Positions 7,947 to 16,946 of a stretch of 64,000 nucleotides of DNA are shown one piece after another. The translations under genes were made by a program, and so were the position numbers. This DNA is from Streptomyces bathyalis (GTDB lineage: Bacteria; Actinomycetota; Actinomycetes; Streptomycetales; Streptomycetaceae), in contig NZ_CP048882.1 of the NCBI RefSeq assembly GCF_015910445.1, positions 310,001 to 374,000 on the forward strand. The letters are read 5' to 3'. Position 1 is the first letter of the stretch; each line of letters starts with the position of its first letter. The notes beneath the pieces were generated by a model. It worked only from the letters and a program-made list of their open reading frames with translations, did not search any database and was not told where the DNA came from.

Positions 7947-10151
7947 TCAGCTCGGTTGTACAGGTCCCCCGGGAGTGCGGTCACTTCCGTCGGCGGTCGG
8001 GAGGTCGTATTCGGCCCAGATGATCTTTCCCTCGCCGGTGTAGCGGGTGCCCCAGCGCTCGGCGATCTGCGCCACCAGGAACAGACCGCGTCCTCCCTCG
8101 TCAGTGGTGCGCGCGTGGTGCAGTCGCGGCGATGTGCTGCTCGCGTCGTAAACCTCGCAGATCAGTGCGGTGTGCCGGATCAGTCTCAGCCGGAGCGGTC
8201 CGGAGGCGTGCCGGATTGCGTTGGTGACCAGCTCGCTGACGATCAGTTCGACGTTGAAGGCCGCATCGCTCAGGTCCCACTGGTCGAGGCAGTGGCTGGC
8301 CAGTGCGCGGGCGTGGGTCACGACCGCCGGGTCGGCGGGAAGGTCCCAGGTCGCCACCTGGTCCGCGGCGAGAGCGTGGGTGCGCGCGAGAAGGAGCGCG
8401 ACATCGTCCTCGGGACCGCGGTCGGCGAGCACAGAGTCCAGGACGGCTGTGCACTGTTCTTCCAGCGGAAGACCGGGACTTGACAGGGCGGTGCGCAGCC
8501 GCGCCAGCCCCGAGTCCACGTCCCGGTCACGGCTTTCGATGAGGCCGTCGGTGTAAAGGGCGAGGACGCTCCCATCCGCGAGTTCGAATTCGGCGGACTC
8601 GAATGGCAATCCGCCCAGGCCGAGCGGGGGCCCTGGGGGCAGGTCGGGGAAGGTCACCGACCCGTCCGGGGTGACGATTCCGGGTGGCGGGTGGCCGGAT
8701 CGGGCCATGGCGCATGTGCGAAGCACCGGATCGTAGACGAGATAGAGGCAGCTCGCCCCGAGCACTGAGGCTGCTTGGCTCCGGCTCTTCTCCCTCGCGG
8801 GCTCCTCCCTCAGGAACTTGAGCAACAAGTCATCCAGGTGAGCCAGGAGTTCCTCGGGAGGGAGATCCATGTCTGCCAGCGTGCGCACCGCAGTGCGGAT
8901 ACGGCCCATGGAGACGGCGGCATTGATCCCGTGCCCGACCACGTCCCCGACCACGAGTGCGACTCGCGCCCCCGACAGCGGGATCACGTCGAACCAGTCG
9001 CCGCCCACCCCGGCGCCGGCGTCAGCGGGAAGGTAGCGCGACGCGAACTCCAGGGTTGGGTGGGTGGCCAGCATGTGAGGAAGCAGCTCCTGCTGGAGGG
9101 CGAGCGCCGTGCTGTGCTCCCGGGCGTACTGACTGGCGTTTTCGATGTAGACGGCGGCCCGGGCGGCGATCTCTTCGGCAAGGAGCAGGTCGTCCCGCTC
9201 GAAGGGGTCGTGAGGGCGCCAGCGAATGAACGTGGCGACACCGAGAGTGGTTTCGCGCGTGCCGACCGGGACCAGCATCAAGGAGCAAGCGCCAAGGCCG
9301 GCGCCCGTCCCGGCGCCGGGGGGCTCGGCTGCGACGGCGTCATTGTGCTCGTCCTCCAGGACGGGACAGAAGTAGGAGGTGCCATCGGCCAGGGAGCGTG
9401 CGCCCGGTGAGAACGGTGGAAACTCGACGGTCTCTCCGACTTCCCCTCTTGCCTTGTGGCGGTCCTCGGCCACTGTCGCCCGGCCCGAGCGGTGCAGCAG
9501 TCGAGTACCGAGGGGGGTACCGGGGCTCGGAGCCTCACCTCTCAGTACTGGGCTCAGTAGGTCCACGACGGTGAAGTCGGCCAGCCACGGCACGCAGATA
9601 TCGGCCATGTCCTGGGCGGTGCGCGTCACGTCCAGAGTGCTGCCGATTCGCGCTCCGGCCTCATTCAGGAGGGCGAGCCGTTCCCGGGCTCGCCAGCGGT
9701 CAGTGACGTCCAAGACCATGTAGCAGACGCCCAGTGCCCGGCCTGAGTCGTCATCGAGACGGAAGAACGAGGTCGAATAGGCGTGCTCGCGGTCCGGGTC
9801 GGCCTGGGTCCGGCCCCGGTACTCGTAATCGGTCACGGCCCGTCCCGTCTCGAGCACCTTCCGCATCCGGCCCTCGATCGGCTCCGTGTCCAACCCTGGC
9901 AGTACGTCGCTGAGCCGCTTCCCCAGCCGTTCCGCACGGGGGACCCCACCGATGCGTTCCAGGGCGTCGTTGATCCACAGGTACCTGAGGTCGGGGCTCA
10001 TCACCGCGATGCCCACGGGGAAGCGGTTGAGGAACTGCCCGGCCATCGACCAGTCGATCTCCCGCCACGGCTTTCCACCGGCGTCGGCACCCGTCAGGTC
10101 GAGCGGAAGGCTCCAGCGGCTCTGCCCGGCGCTGCTGTCGGAGGGGCTCAT
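7947..10151 (-). CDS. PAS-GAF-SpoIIE phosphatase with C-terminal HATPase domain
   Basis: A 734-residue soluble signalling protein. In order: a PAS domain (about 35-150, FPVGIAVMSPDLRYLWINDA), a GAF domain (about 165-345), a PP2C/SpoIIE serine phosphatase (about 365-580, with GVGGDWFDVIPL, LVVGDVVGHGINAAVSMG, ALYTDGLIESR and GPEDDVALL), and an anti-sigma-type HATPase_c_2 domain (about 600-715, ELVTNAIRHA and GGRGLFLVAQIAERWG). Such proteins dephosphorylate anti-anti-sigma factors and can rephosphorylate or bind them, tuning stress or developmental sigma factors; this architecture is common in Streptomyces. No partner anti-anti-sigma gene is adjacent, so the target is unknown. The ATG at 10151 follows a GGGAGG site. 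Confidence 0.93.
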   Translation of the reverse strand: MSPSDSSAGQSRWSLPLDLTGADAGGKPWREIDWSMAGQFLNRFPVGIAVMSPDLRYLWINDALERIGGVPRAERLGKRLSDVLPGLDTEPIEGRMRKVLETGRAVTDYEYRGRTQADPDREHAYSTSFFRLDDDSGRALGVCYMVLDVTDRWRARERLALLNEAGARIGSTLDVTRTAQDMADICVPWLADFTVVDLLSPVLRGEAPSPGTPLGTRLLHRSGRATVAEDRHKARGEVGETVEFPPFSPGARSLADGTSYFCPVLEDEHNDAVAAEPPGAGTGAGLGACSLMLVPVGTRETTLGVATFIRWRPHDPFERDDLLLAEEIAARAAVYIENASQYAREHSTALALQQELLPHMLATHPTLEFASRYLPADAGAGVGGDWFDVIPLSGARVALVVGDVVGHGINAAVSMGRIRTAVRTLADMDLPPEELLAHLDDLLLKFLREEPAREKSRSQAASVLGASCLYLVYDPVLRTCAMARSGHPPPGIVTPDGSVTFPDLPPGPPLGLGGLPFESAEFELADGSVLALYTDGLIESRDRDVDSGLARLRTALSSPGLPLEEQCTAVLDSVLADRGPEDDVALLLARTHALAADQVATWDLPADPAVVTHARALASHCLDQWDLSDAAFNVELIVSELVTNAIRHASGPLRLRLIRHTALICEVYDASSTSPRLHHARTTDEGGRGLFLVAQIAERWGTRYTGEGKIIWAEYDLPTADGSDRTPGGPVQPS

Positions 10152-10373
10152 CGTGCTGCCTCCCTGTGAGAGGCGGTTTTCCAGTCCCGGTGCCGCTCAA
10201 GGACGCCGGCCATGAATCCAGCATCGCACCCCACGGGGGACTCCAGCCATCGCCAACCGAGTAGCTCCGATCGGTGTTCCCGAGGGCACCGACGCTGCGC
10301 CCTTGATTCGGAGCCGATGCGGTCCGACGGGGGTGCCCCCGGCGGCGCCTCAGGAAACCCGGCCGCACCTCGG

Positions 10374-10440
10374 TACGAGACGGTTTCGTTTCGAGCGGAG
10401 CTTGCGCTACAGTCCCGGGTGTACGAAACCGTTTCGTTCG
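10374..10440 (+). promoter_or_regulatory. Paired TetR operators around a candidate promoter
   Basis: Two near-copies of a palindrome, TACGAGACGGTTTCGT (from 10374) and TACGAAACCGTTTCGT (from 10422), lie 48 bases apart just before the tetR start. A promoter fits between them: TTCGTT (10385) with 17 bases to TACAGT (10408). Binding at either site would block transcription, which suggests autorepression and control of the downstream exporter. Confidence 0.75.
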
Positions 10441-10456
10441 AAGGGGAGTGTCGATC

Positions 10457-11047
10457 ATGGCTGAAGCAGCAACGGTGCGCCGAAGCCGGATCACACCCGA
10501 GCGCGAGGGCGAGCTGTACTCGGCCGTACTCGACCTGCTCCGGGAAGTCGGTTACGACGCCCTCACCATGGACGCCGTCGCCGCCCGCACCCGATCCAGC
10601 AAAGCCACCCTCTACCGCCAGTGGGGCGGCAAGGCCGAGCTGGTCGTCAGGGCATTGCGACACCAGAAGCCGCTGCATCTCGCCGACATCGACACCGGGT
10701 CCCTTCGAGGCGACCTGCACGCGCTGGCCGTGTGTCAAGGCGACAGCCAGATGGAAGCCGACTCCGCGCTGATGCGGGGACTGTCCATGGCGGTGCACGC
10801 GAATCCCGACCTGTTGCAGGCATTCCGTGAACTGTTCATCGAGCCGGAGCTGGAAGACCTCCGCGGGGTGCTGCAGCGCGCGGTCGACCGGGGTGAGATC
10901 CGTCCGAACAACCCCGCCCTGGACTATGTCCTGCACATGATGGTCGGCGCGTTCGCGGCCCGAACCATGATCGATGCCCAGCCGCCCACACAAGCCTTTC
11001 TGATCTCCTACATCGACGCCGTGGTCCTCCCCGCACTCGGCGCCTGA
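10457..11047 (+). CDS. TetR/AcrR-family repressor
   Basis: A 196-residue repressor. The N-terminal helix-turn-helix is clear (VGYDALTMDAVAARTRSSKATLYRQWGGKAELV), followed by an alpha-helical ligand domain typical of the TetR_C_11/16 groups (PNNPALDYVLHMMVGAFAAR). I chose the ATG at 10457, eight bases after AAGGGGAG; the in-frame GTG at 10448 overlaps that site. Two palindromic operators stand directly upstream. The MMPL exporter follows 112 bases later on the same strand, so the likely job is ligand-released repression of itself and that exporter. Confidence 0.93.
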   Translation: MAEAATVRRSRITPEREGELYSAVLDLLREVGYDALTMDAVAARTRSSKATLYRQWGGKAELVVRALRHQKPLHLADIDTGSLRGDLHALAVCQGDSQMEADSALMRGLSMAVHANPDLLQAFRELFIEPELEDLRGVLQRAVDRGEIRPNNPALDYVLHMMVGAFAARTMIDAQPPTQAFLISYIDAVVLPALGA

Positions 11048-11159
11048 CCCGGGGACTCCCCACCCCTGCCCGTTTTCACCTGACGCGCGGCCGCTCACGC
11101 CGTCGGGTCCATGCCCCCTGCCTTATAGACCCAACGAGCTGGACCAGGAGTACGTCCTC

Positions 11160-14100
11160 GTGGCCACATTCCTATACAAACTCGGCCGATTCGCCTTCCG
11201 GCGACGGCACTTCGTCGCCCTGTTCTGGGTGGCGCTGCTGGCGCTGGCGGGCGTGGGCGCAGCACAGGCGCCCGCGGCCGGTTCCACTTCCTTCTCGATC
11301 CCCGGCACCGAGGCGCAGAAGGCCTTCGACTTGCTGGACCAGCGTTTCCCCGGCTCCAGTGCCGACGGCGCGACCGCACGCGTCGTCTTCAAGGCACCCG
11401 GCGGCGAGAAGATGACGGATGCGGCCCACAAGGCTGTCGTCGGGAACACCGTCAAGGAACTCGGTGACGACTCCCAAGTGGCCGCCGTCAGCGACCCGTT
11501 CCGGAGCAAAGCCGTGAGCCGGGGCGGCTCGGTCGCCTACGCGCAGGTCTCGTACAAGGTCTCGGGCATGGAGCTGGAGGACTCCTCCAGGGACGCCCTC
11601 AAGGAGGCCGCGCAGGACGCGCGGGACTCCGGGCTGACGGTGGAGGTAGGCGGTGACGCTCTCCAGGCGGTGCCCAAGACCGGCGCCACCGAGGTCATTG
11701 GCGTCTCCGTCGCCGCGGTCGTCCTCGTGATCACCTTCGGTTCGCTGATCGCGGCCGGGCTTCCGCTCCTCACCGCGCTGATCGGGGTGGGCACAGGCAT
11801 CTCCACGATCACCGTGCTGGCCAGCAGGCTGGACCTGGGCTCCACCACCTCGACGCTGGCGATGATGATCGGCCTCGCGGTCGGCATCGACTATGCCCTG
11901 TTCATCGCCTCCCGCTACCGTGCCGAGCTCGCCGAGGGCCGAGAACGCGAGGACGCGGCCGGCCGGGCCGTTGGCACCGCCGGTTCTGCCGTCGTCTTCG
12001 CCGGTCTCACCGTCGTCATCGCGCTGGTGGGCCTTGCCGTCGTCAACATCCCCATGCTCACCAAGATGGGCATCGCGGCCGCCGGCACAGTCGTCATCGC
12101 CGTCCTCATTGCACTCACCATGATCCCGGCGTTGCTCGGCTTCGCGGGCCGGAAGGTGCAGCCGGCCGGCAAGAAGAGCAGGCTGCTGGGCGGAGGGCGC
12201 AAGAAGGCCGCGAGTGCCACGGGGAAGCCGAACATGGGGACCCGCTGGGCCCGTTTCGTCGTCCGCCACCCCGTCTCCCTGCTGCTGCTCGGCGTCGTGA
12301 GCCTCGGTGCGACCGCGGTCCCGGCCGTCTCGCTGGAACTGGGCCTGCCCGACGACGGCTCGCAGCCGACGTCCACCACGCAGCGCAAGGCTTACGACCT
12401 GCTGTCCGAAGGATTCGGGCCCGGCTTCAACGGTCCGCTGATGGTCGTCGTCGACGCGAAGTCCGCCGACAACCCGAAAGCCGCTGTCGGAGAGGTGACC
12501 CGGTCCGTCAAGAGCCTCGACAACGTGGTCACCGTGACCCCGGCGACGTACAACAAGGCCGGCGACACCGCGATGATCACGGTGGTGCCCGACTCCAAGC
12601 CTTCCTCCACCGAGACGGAGGACCTGACACAGGCCGTCCGCGACGCGGGCGGCGCCATCAAGGCCGACACCGGCGGGGAGGTGCTGGTCACCGGCAGCAC
12701 CGCGATGAACATCGACGTCTCGCAGAAACTCAACGATGCGCTGCTGCCCTACCTGGCGCTCGTCGTCGGCCTCGCCTTCCTGCTCCTGATCGTCGTCTTC
12801 CGCTCGATCCTGGTGCCGCTCAAGGCCGCGCTCGGCTTCCTGCTCTCCGTGCTCGCCGCGTTCGGCGCCGTCGTCGCTGTCTTCCAGTGGGGCTGGCTCG
12901 CCGATGTGATGGCGGTGGAGGAGACCGGTCCCATCATGTCGATGATGCCGATCTTCATGGTGGGTGTCGTCTTCGGCCTTGCGATGGACTATGAGGTCTT
13001 CCTTGTGACGCGGATGCGCGAGGCGTACATCCACGGGGAACCGCCCCGTGAGGCCGTCGTCACCGGTTTCCGGCACGGGGCCCGCGTGGTCGCTGCCGCA
13101 GCCGTCATCATGATCGCGGTGTTCTCGGGCTTCATAGGGTCGAGCGAGTCGATGGTGAAGATGATCGGCTTCGGGCTCGCCGTCGCCGTGTTCTTCGACG
13201 CGTTCATCGTGCGCATGGCCATCGTCCCGGCGACCCTGGCGCTACTCGGGAGGGCTGCCTGGTGGCTGCCCAAGTGGCTCGGCCGTGCTCTGCCGAACGT
13301 CGATGTCGAGGGCGAGGGGCTGCGCGAGACGCCCGCGGACGGCGATCCGAACGGGCGCGCGCCACATCCGGCCGAGACCAGGGCGCCGAACGCCGAGAAG
13401 GCACCGGGCCTGCCCCTCGCCGTAAACCACCAAGGCGTCAGCGAGATCCGCGGCCTCGTCCAGAATGCTGACAGTGCACCAGTGACATCCGCGACGCTGA
13501 CCCTGATCGACGGCGGCGGGCACCAGCTCGTCAGAACAACCACTGAGGCCGACGGCCGGTACATGCTGCCGGTGCCGGGGAGCGGCAGTTACGTGCTGAT
13601 CGCCGCCGCCGATCACCACGACCCGCAGGCCGCCAGCCTGGTGGTTGGCGACGGGCCGGTCGACTTCGACCTGATGCTCAGCGGCTCCTGCGGACTGACC
13701 GGCACGGTACGCGGCACCAACGGCCTCCCGGTCGGCGACGCCGTGATCGTGGCCACCGATACCCGCGGCAAGGTGATTGCCACCGCCAAGACCGACGCCG
13801 AAGGAGGGTACGCCTTCACGGCGCTCACCGCAGGGCACTACACCCTCGCGTTCAGCGCTCCCGCGTTCCGTCCCGCCGCCGAATCGGTCGAGGTCGCCGG
13901 CGGCCACACCTGGTGTGACGTCGAACTGCAGCTTCGCGCCAGGATCAGCGGCACCGTGCGGGTCAATGAGGGCCGCCCGCTCGCCGACGCCCAGGTCACG
14001 CTGCTGGACGCCGCCGGCAACATGGTCTGCGCCGCGACCACGGGCCCAGACGGGGAGTACGACTTCGCCGACCTGATCGACGGCGAGTACACCCTCGTCG

Positions 14101-14192
14101 CCAGCAGCTACCCACCGGTCGCAGAGGCTGTCGCGGTGTCCGGCACGGGCAAACAGGGCCACGACCTCTGGCTCCGCCATCCTCGGAACTAG
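11160..14192 (+). CDS. MMPL-family transporter with three C-terminal carboxypeptidase-regulatory-like beta domains
   Basis: A 1010-residue inner-membrane exporter. Residues ~1-715 make a complete RND/MMPL protein with two six-helix bundles (MMIGLAVGIDYALFIASRYR and VVFGLAMDYEVFLVTRMRE are the paired signature segments carrying the proton-relay Asp residues) and two extracytoplasmic loops. Ordinary actinobacterial MMPL exporters end near here. This one continues through a linker into three similar ~80-residue repeats, starting near 760, 841 and 926. Each has a GTV/GLV strand, a central DAxVTLLD-like strand and DGxYxF (EADGRYML, DAEGGYAF, GPDGEYDF), as in prealbumin-like carboxypeptidase regulatory domains. 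The GTG start has AGGAG nine bases upstream. It is probably controlled by the TetR gene before it. Confidence 0.9.
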   Translation: MATFLYKLGRFAFRRRHFVALFWVALLALAGVGAAQAPAAGSTSFSIPGTEAQKAFDLLDQRFPGSSADGATARVVFKAPGGEKMTDAAHKAVVGNTVKELGDDSQVAAVSDPFRSKAVSRGGSVAYAQVSYKVSGMELEDSSRDALKEAAQDARDSGLTVEVGGDALQAVPKTGATEVIGVSVAAVVLVITFGSLIAAGLPLLTALIGVGTGISTITVLASRLDLGSTTSTLAMMIGLAVGIDYALFIASRYRAELAEGREREDAAGRAVGTAGSAVVFAGLTVVIALVGLAVVNIPMLTKMGIAAAGTVVIAVLIALTMIPALLGFAGRKVQPAGKKSRLLGGGRKKAASATGKPNMGTRWARFVVRHPVSLLLLGVVSLGATAVPAVSLELGLPDDGSQPTSTTQRKAYDLLSEGFGPGFNGPLMVVVDAKSADNPKAAVGEVTRSVKSLDNVVTVTPATYNKAGDTAMITVVPDSKPSSTETEDLTQAVRDAGGAIKADTGGEVLVTGSTAMNIDVSQKLNDALLPYLALVVGLAFLLLIVVFRSILVPLKAALGFLLSVLAAFGAVVAVFQWGWLADVMAVEETGPIMSMMPIFMVGVVFGLAMDYEVFLVTRMREAYIHGEPPREAVVTGFRHGARVVAAAAVIMIAVFSGFIGSSESMVKMIGFGLAVAVFFDAFIVRMAIVPATLALLGRAAWWLPKWLGRALPNVDVEGEGLRETPADGDPNGRAPHPAETRAPNAEKAPGLPLAVNHQGVSEIRGLVQNADSAPVTSATLTLIDGGGHQLVRTTTEADGRYMLPVPGSGSYVLIAAADHHDPQAASLVVGDGPVDFDLMLSGSCGLTGTVRGTNGLPVGDAVIVATDTRGKVIATAKTDAEGGYAFTALTAGHYTLAFSAPAFRPAAESVEVAGGHTWCDVELQLRARISGTVRVNEGRPLADAQVTLLDAAGNMVCAATTGPDGEYDFADLIDGEYTLVASSYPPVAEAVAVSGTGKQGHDLWLRHPRN

Positions 14193-14670
14193 TGGTCAAG
14201 ACGCTGGATTAGACTCCCGGGCCGCGGGCTTTGCGCAGTGTGCAATCGGTAGGGGAACTCATCTCTCGGGCTCGGGTTCCGCCTGACGGGATGTCAATTC
14301 GTCTGACACATACGGCTCTTGACGTGCTGGAGGCGTTGCTCGCTTTCAGCGAAGACGACCCAGCATGGGGGATGAAAGACTTGCGAGGCCGGATCACCGC
14401 CCGACAGGAGACTGAGCCCCATCCGGCCGCCCAGCACGGCGCTACAACACTCTGACCGGAGGCTGGCCCAGGCCGCCACCGACGAGCGCCGTGCTCGGCG
14501 TGCTCGATGCTTCGCCCTGGCAGGGGGGGCAGTCTGATGGCGGCCACAGACTCGACTTTCGAGAGGCCCACGCGGTGGACTACGACGTGGGAGACAGCCC
14601 GGCCGATGTGTCGTTTGCCCGGGTCCGCGCAGCGGGCGTATCGAAGTCACGCCCCACGTAACCTCTCCCT
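14193..14670. other. Intergenic stretch without a supported gene
   Basis: Holds copy C of the dispersed repeat (14225-14326); nothing else recognisable on either strand before the GlxA-type regulator. Confidence 0.6.
14225..14326 (+). repeat. Dispersed ~100-bp repeat, copy C
   Basis: Shares CGGGCTTTGCGCAGTGTGC, CATCTCTCGGGCTC and CCGCCTGAC with copies A/B; the dyad is diverged to TGACGGGATGTCA (14284-14296) and the tail to CATACGGCTCTTGACGTG. Confidence 0.7.
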
Positions 14671-15627
14671 GTGCCTGCACCCCGCCTGCGTCGCGTCGCC
14701 GTCCTTGTGCTCGAGGGTGCGAAGCCGCTCGATGTCGGAATTCCCGCGCAGGTTTTCACCACCCGCGCGAGCATGCCGTACGAGGTGCGGGTGTGCGGGG
14801 CGACACCCGGTCTCGTGGCCGGCGGCGACGGCCTCGCGTACTACGTCGCCCACGGCCTCGACGCGCTTGCGTGGGCCGACATCGTGTTCGTCCCCGGCTA
14901 CCGGTTCCCGGACCGCGACGACCCACCGCAGGCCGTCCTCGAGGCACTGATCGCCGCCCACGACCGGGGCGCGCGGCTCGCCGCCATCTCGACAGGCGCA
15001 TTCGCTCTCGCCGCCACAGGCCTGCTCGACAGCAGGCGCGCCACGACGCACTGGCATTACACGCGGGCACTCGTGGCCAGGTATCCGCTCGTCCAGGTCT
15101 ACGAGAACGTGCTGTTCGTCGACGAGGGCAGCGTGCTCACCTCGGCCGGCGCCGCCTCCGGCATCGACCTGTGCCTGCACATCCTGCGCGGGGACCTCGG
15201 AGTGGCCGCATCCAACCACGCGGCCCGGCGTCTGGTTGCGGCCCCCTACCGCAGCGGCGGCCAGGCCCAGTACGTGCCGCGCAGCGTCCCAGACCCGCTC
15301 GGCGAGCGGTTCGGCGCTACCCGAGAGTGGGCGCTGCACCGGCTCGGCGAGCCCCTCACCCTCGACTTACTGGCGCGGCAGGCGGGGGTCTCGCCGCGCA
15401 CGTTCTCCCGGCGCTTCGTCGAGGAGACCGGCTACACGCCGATGCAGTGGGTGATGCGCGCCCGTATCGACCTGGCCCGCGAACTGCTCGAGCGCTCGCA
15501 GCGCAGCGTCGAACAGATCGCCGCCGACATCGGGCTCGGCACCGGCGCGAACCTGCGCCTGCACTTCCAGCGCATCCTCGGCACCACACCGAGCGAGTAC
15601 CGGCGCACGTTCACCCGGGGCGAGTAG
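14671..15627 (+). CDS. GlxA-family regulator (DJ-1/PfpI domain plus AraC helix-turn-helix)
   Basis: A 318-residue regulator. Residues ~8-175 form a DJ-1/PfpI-like amidotransferase fold (VAVLVLEGAKPLDVGIPAQVF, GRLADIVFVPGY-like strand, ATTHWHYTRAL); residues ~215-315 carry two AraC helix-turn-helices (LARQAGVSPRTFSRRFVEET, IAADIGLGTGANLRLHFQ). In the nucleophile-elbow position the usual Cys of CTGAF is replaced by Ser (AISTGAFALAATG), so it is a sensor rather than an enzyme. The GTG start has no good ribosome site. It stands directly before a GAPDH gene and probably controls it; a perfect inverted repeat lies between the two. Confidence 0.88.
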   Translation: MPAPRLRRVAVLVLEGAKPLDVGIPAQVFTTRASMPYEVRVCGATPGLVAGGDGLAYYVAHGLDALAWADIVFVPGYRFPDRDDPPQAVLEALIAAHDRGARLAAISTGAFALAATGLLDSRRATTHWHYTRALVARYPLVQVYENVLFVDEGSVLTSAGAASGIDLCLHILRGDLGVAASNHAARRLVAAPYRSGGQAQYVPRSVPDPLGERFGATREWALHRLGEPLTLDLLARQAGVSPRTFSRRFVEETGYTPMQWVMRARIDLARELLERSQRSVEQIAADIGLGTGANLRLHFQRILGTTPSEYRRTFTRGE

Positions 15628-15642
15628 CCCGCCCGGCACCGC

Positions 15643-15679
15643 GTGGCGGGATCCTTTTGAACCGTGGCGATCCCGCCAC
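15643..15679. promoter_or_regulatory. Perfect 11-bp inverted repeat between the GlxA-type gene and gap
   Basis: GTGGCGGGATC pairs with GATCCCGCCAC across 15 bases, ending about 55 bases before the gap start. There is no T-run behind it, so it could be a terminator hairpin or a regulator-binding site. Confidence 0.55.
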
Positions 15680-15734
15680 TGTCAGCGGCGCTGGCCGCGG
15701 GCGAGCCTGGCGTGGAAGGGAAGGGACATCACTC

Positions 15735-16733
15735 ATGACTCGCATCGCCATCAACGGATTCGGCCGCATCGGACGCCATGCGCTGCGCGCACTGCTGGAG
15801 CGCGACAGCGACCTCGAAATCGTCGCCGTCAACGACCTGACCGAGCCCGCCACTCTCGCCCGGTTGCTCGCCTACGACAGCACGGCGGGCAGGCTCGGGC
15901 GCCCAGTGACAGTCGACGGGGAAGCCCTCGTCGTTGACGGCCGTCGGATCACGGTGCTGGCCGAGCTCGAACCGGCGCAGCTGCCGTGGGCCGAACTCGG
16001 CGTCGACATTGTCCTGGAAGCCACCGGCCGCTTCACCTCGGCCAAGGCCGCCCGGGCCCACCTCGACGCGGGCACGAAGAAGGTACTCGTCAGTGCGCCG
16101 TCGGACGGCGCCGACGTCACGCTCGCGTTCGGGGTCAACACCGACACCTACGACCCAGGCGTGCACACGATCGTCTCGAACGCCTCCTGCACCACCAACG
16201 CGCTCGCGCCGCTGGCAGCGGTCCTCGACGAACTCGCCGGTATCGAGCACGGGTTCATGACGACGGTGCACGCCTACACGCAGGAGCAGAACCTGCAGGA
16301 CGGTCCGCACCGCGACGCCCGTCGCGCCCGAGCCGCCGGCGTCAACATCGTGCCGACCACGACCGGCGCCGCCAAGGCGATCGGCCTGGTGCTGCCGAAC
16401 CTCGACGGCAAGCTGTCGGGTGACTCGATCCGCGTACCGGTCCCGGTGGGCTCGATCGTCGAACTCAACACGACCGTCGCCCGTGACGTGACGCGCGACG
16501 ACGTGCTGGCGGCGTACCGCGCCGCAGCGGAGGGGCCGCTCGCCGGCGTCCTCGAGTACTCGGACGACCCGCTCGTCTCGTCAGACATCACGGGCAATCC
16601 CGCCTCATCGATCTTTGACTCGGCCCTCACCCGCGTCGACGGCCGCCACGTCAAGGTGGTCGCCTGGTACGACAACGAGTGGGGCTTCTCGAACCGCGTG
16701 ATCGACACGCTTGAGTTCCTCGCCACCCGCTGA
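15735..16733 (+). CDS. gap: Type I glyceraldehyde-3-phosphate dehydrogenase
   Basis: A 332-residue complete GAPDH. It converts glyceraldehyde 3-phosphate, NAD and phosphate to 1,3-bisphosphoglycerate in the cytoplasm. The NAD motif INGFGRIGRHALRAL opens the protein, the catalytic Cys152 is in SNASCTTNALAPL, the partner His is in MTTVHAYTQEQ, and WYDNEWGFSNRV closes it. It is paired with a GlxA/AraC regulator 107 bases upstream rather than with pgk/tpi, so this is probably a secondary, condition-specific copy and not the glycolytic housekeeping gene. A role as an inhibitor-resistant backup is one possibility, not shown by the sequence. Confidence 0.93.
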   Translation: MTRIAINGFGRIGRHALRALLERDSDLEIVAVNDLTEPATLARLLAYDSTAGRLGRPVTVDGEALVVDGRRITVLAELEPAQLPWAELGVDIVLEATGRFTSAKAARAHLDAGTKKVLVSAPSDGADVTLAFGVNTDTYDPGVHTIVSNASCTTNALAPLAAVLDELAGIEHGFMTTVHAYTQEQNLQDGPHRDARRARAAGVNIVPTTTGAAKAIGLVLPNLDGKLSGDSIRVPVPVGSIVELNTTVARDVTRDDVLAAYRAAAEGPLAGVLEYSDDPLVSSDITGNPASSIFDSALTRVDGRHVKVVAWYDNEWGFSNRVIDTLEFLATR

Positions 16734-16946
16734 TCGCACGCCGGGGTGGTGCCCCGTTCTCCGGCGACCCCACCGGTCAGCACTTCCTTTGTGCGCTCTG
16801 GTTGACGTCCCGCCTCGAATCCAATTTCGGATTTTGCCGTCGATCCATCTGATGCCATGGACGACGCTGGGCACCGGGCAAGAGGCAGCCGTGGAACTGC
16901 AGGAGCTCTGCATTGTGAAGAAGTCGATGAGGAGGCCAACACGCTG

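Noticed and set aside
11172..13076. 634-residue minus-strand open frame inside the MMPL gene
   Set aside because: It is an antisense shadow rich in Asp, His and Arg with no domain, while the plus strand encodes a complete MMPL exporter.
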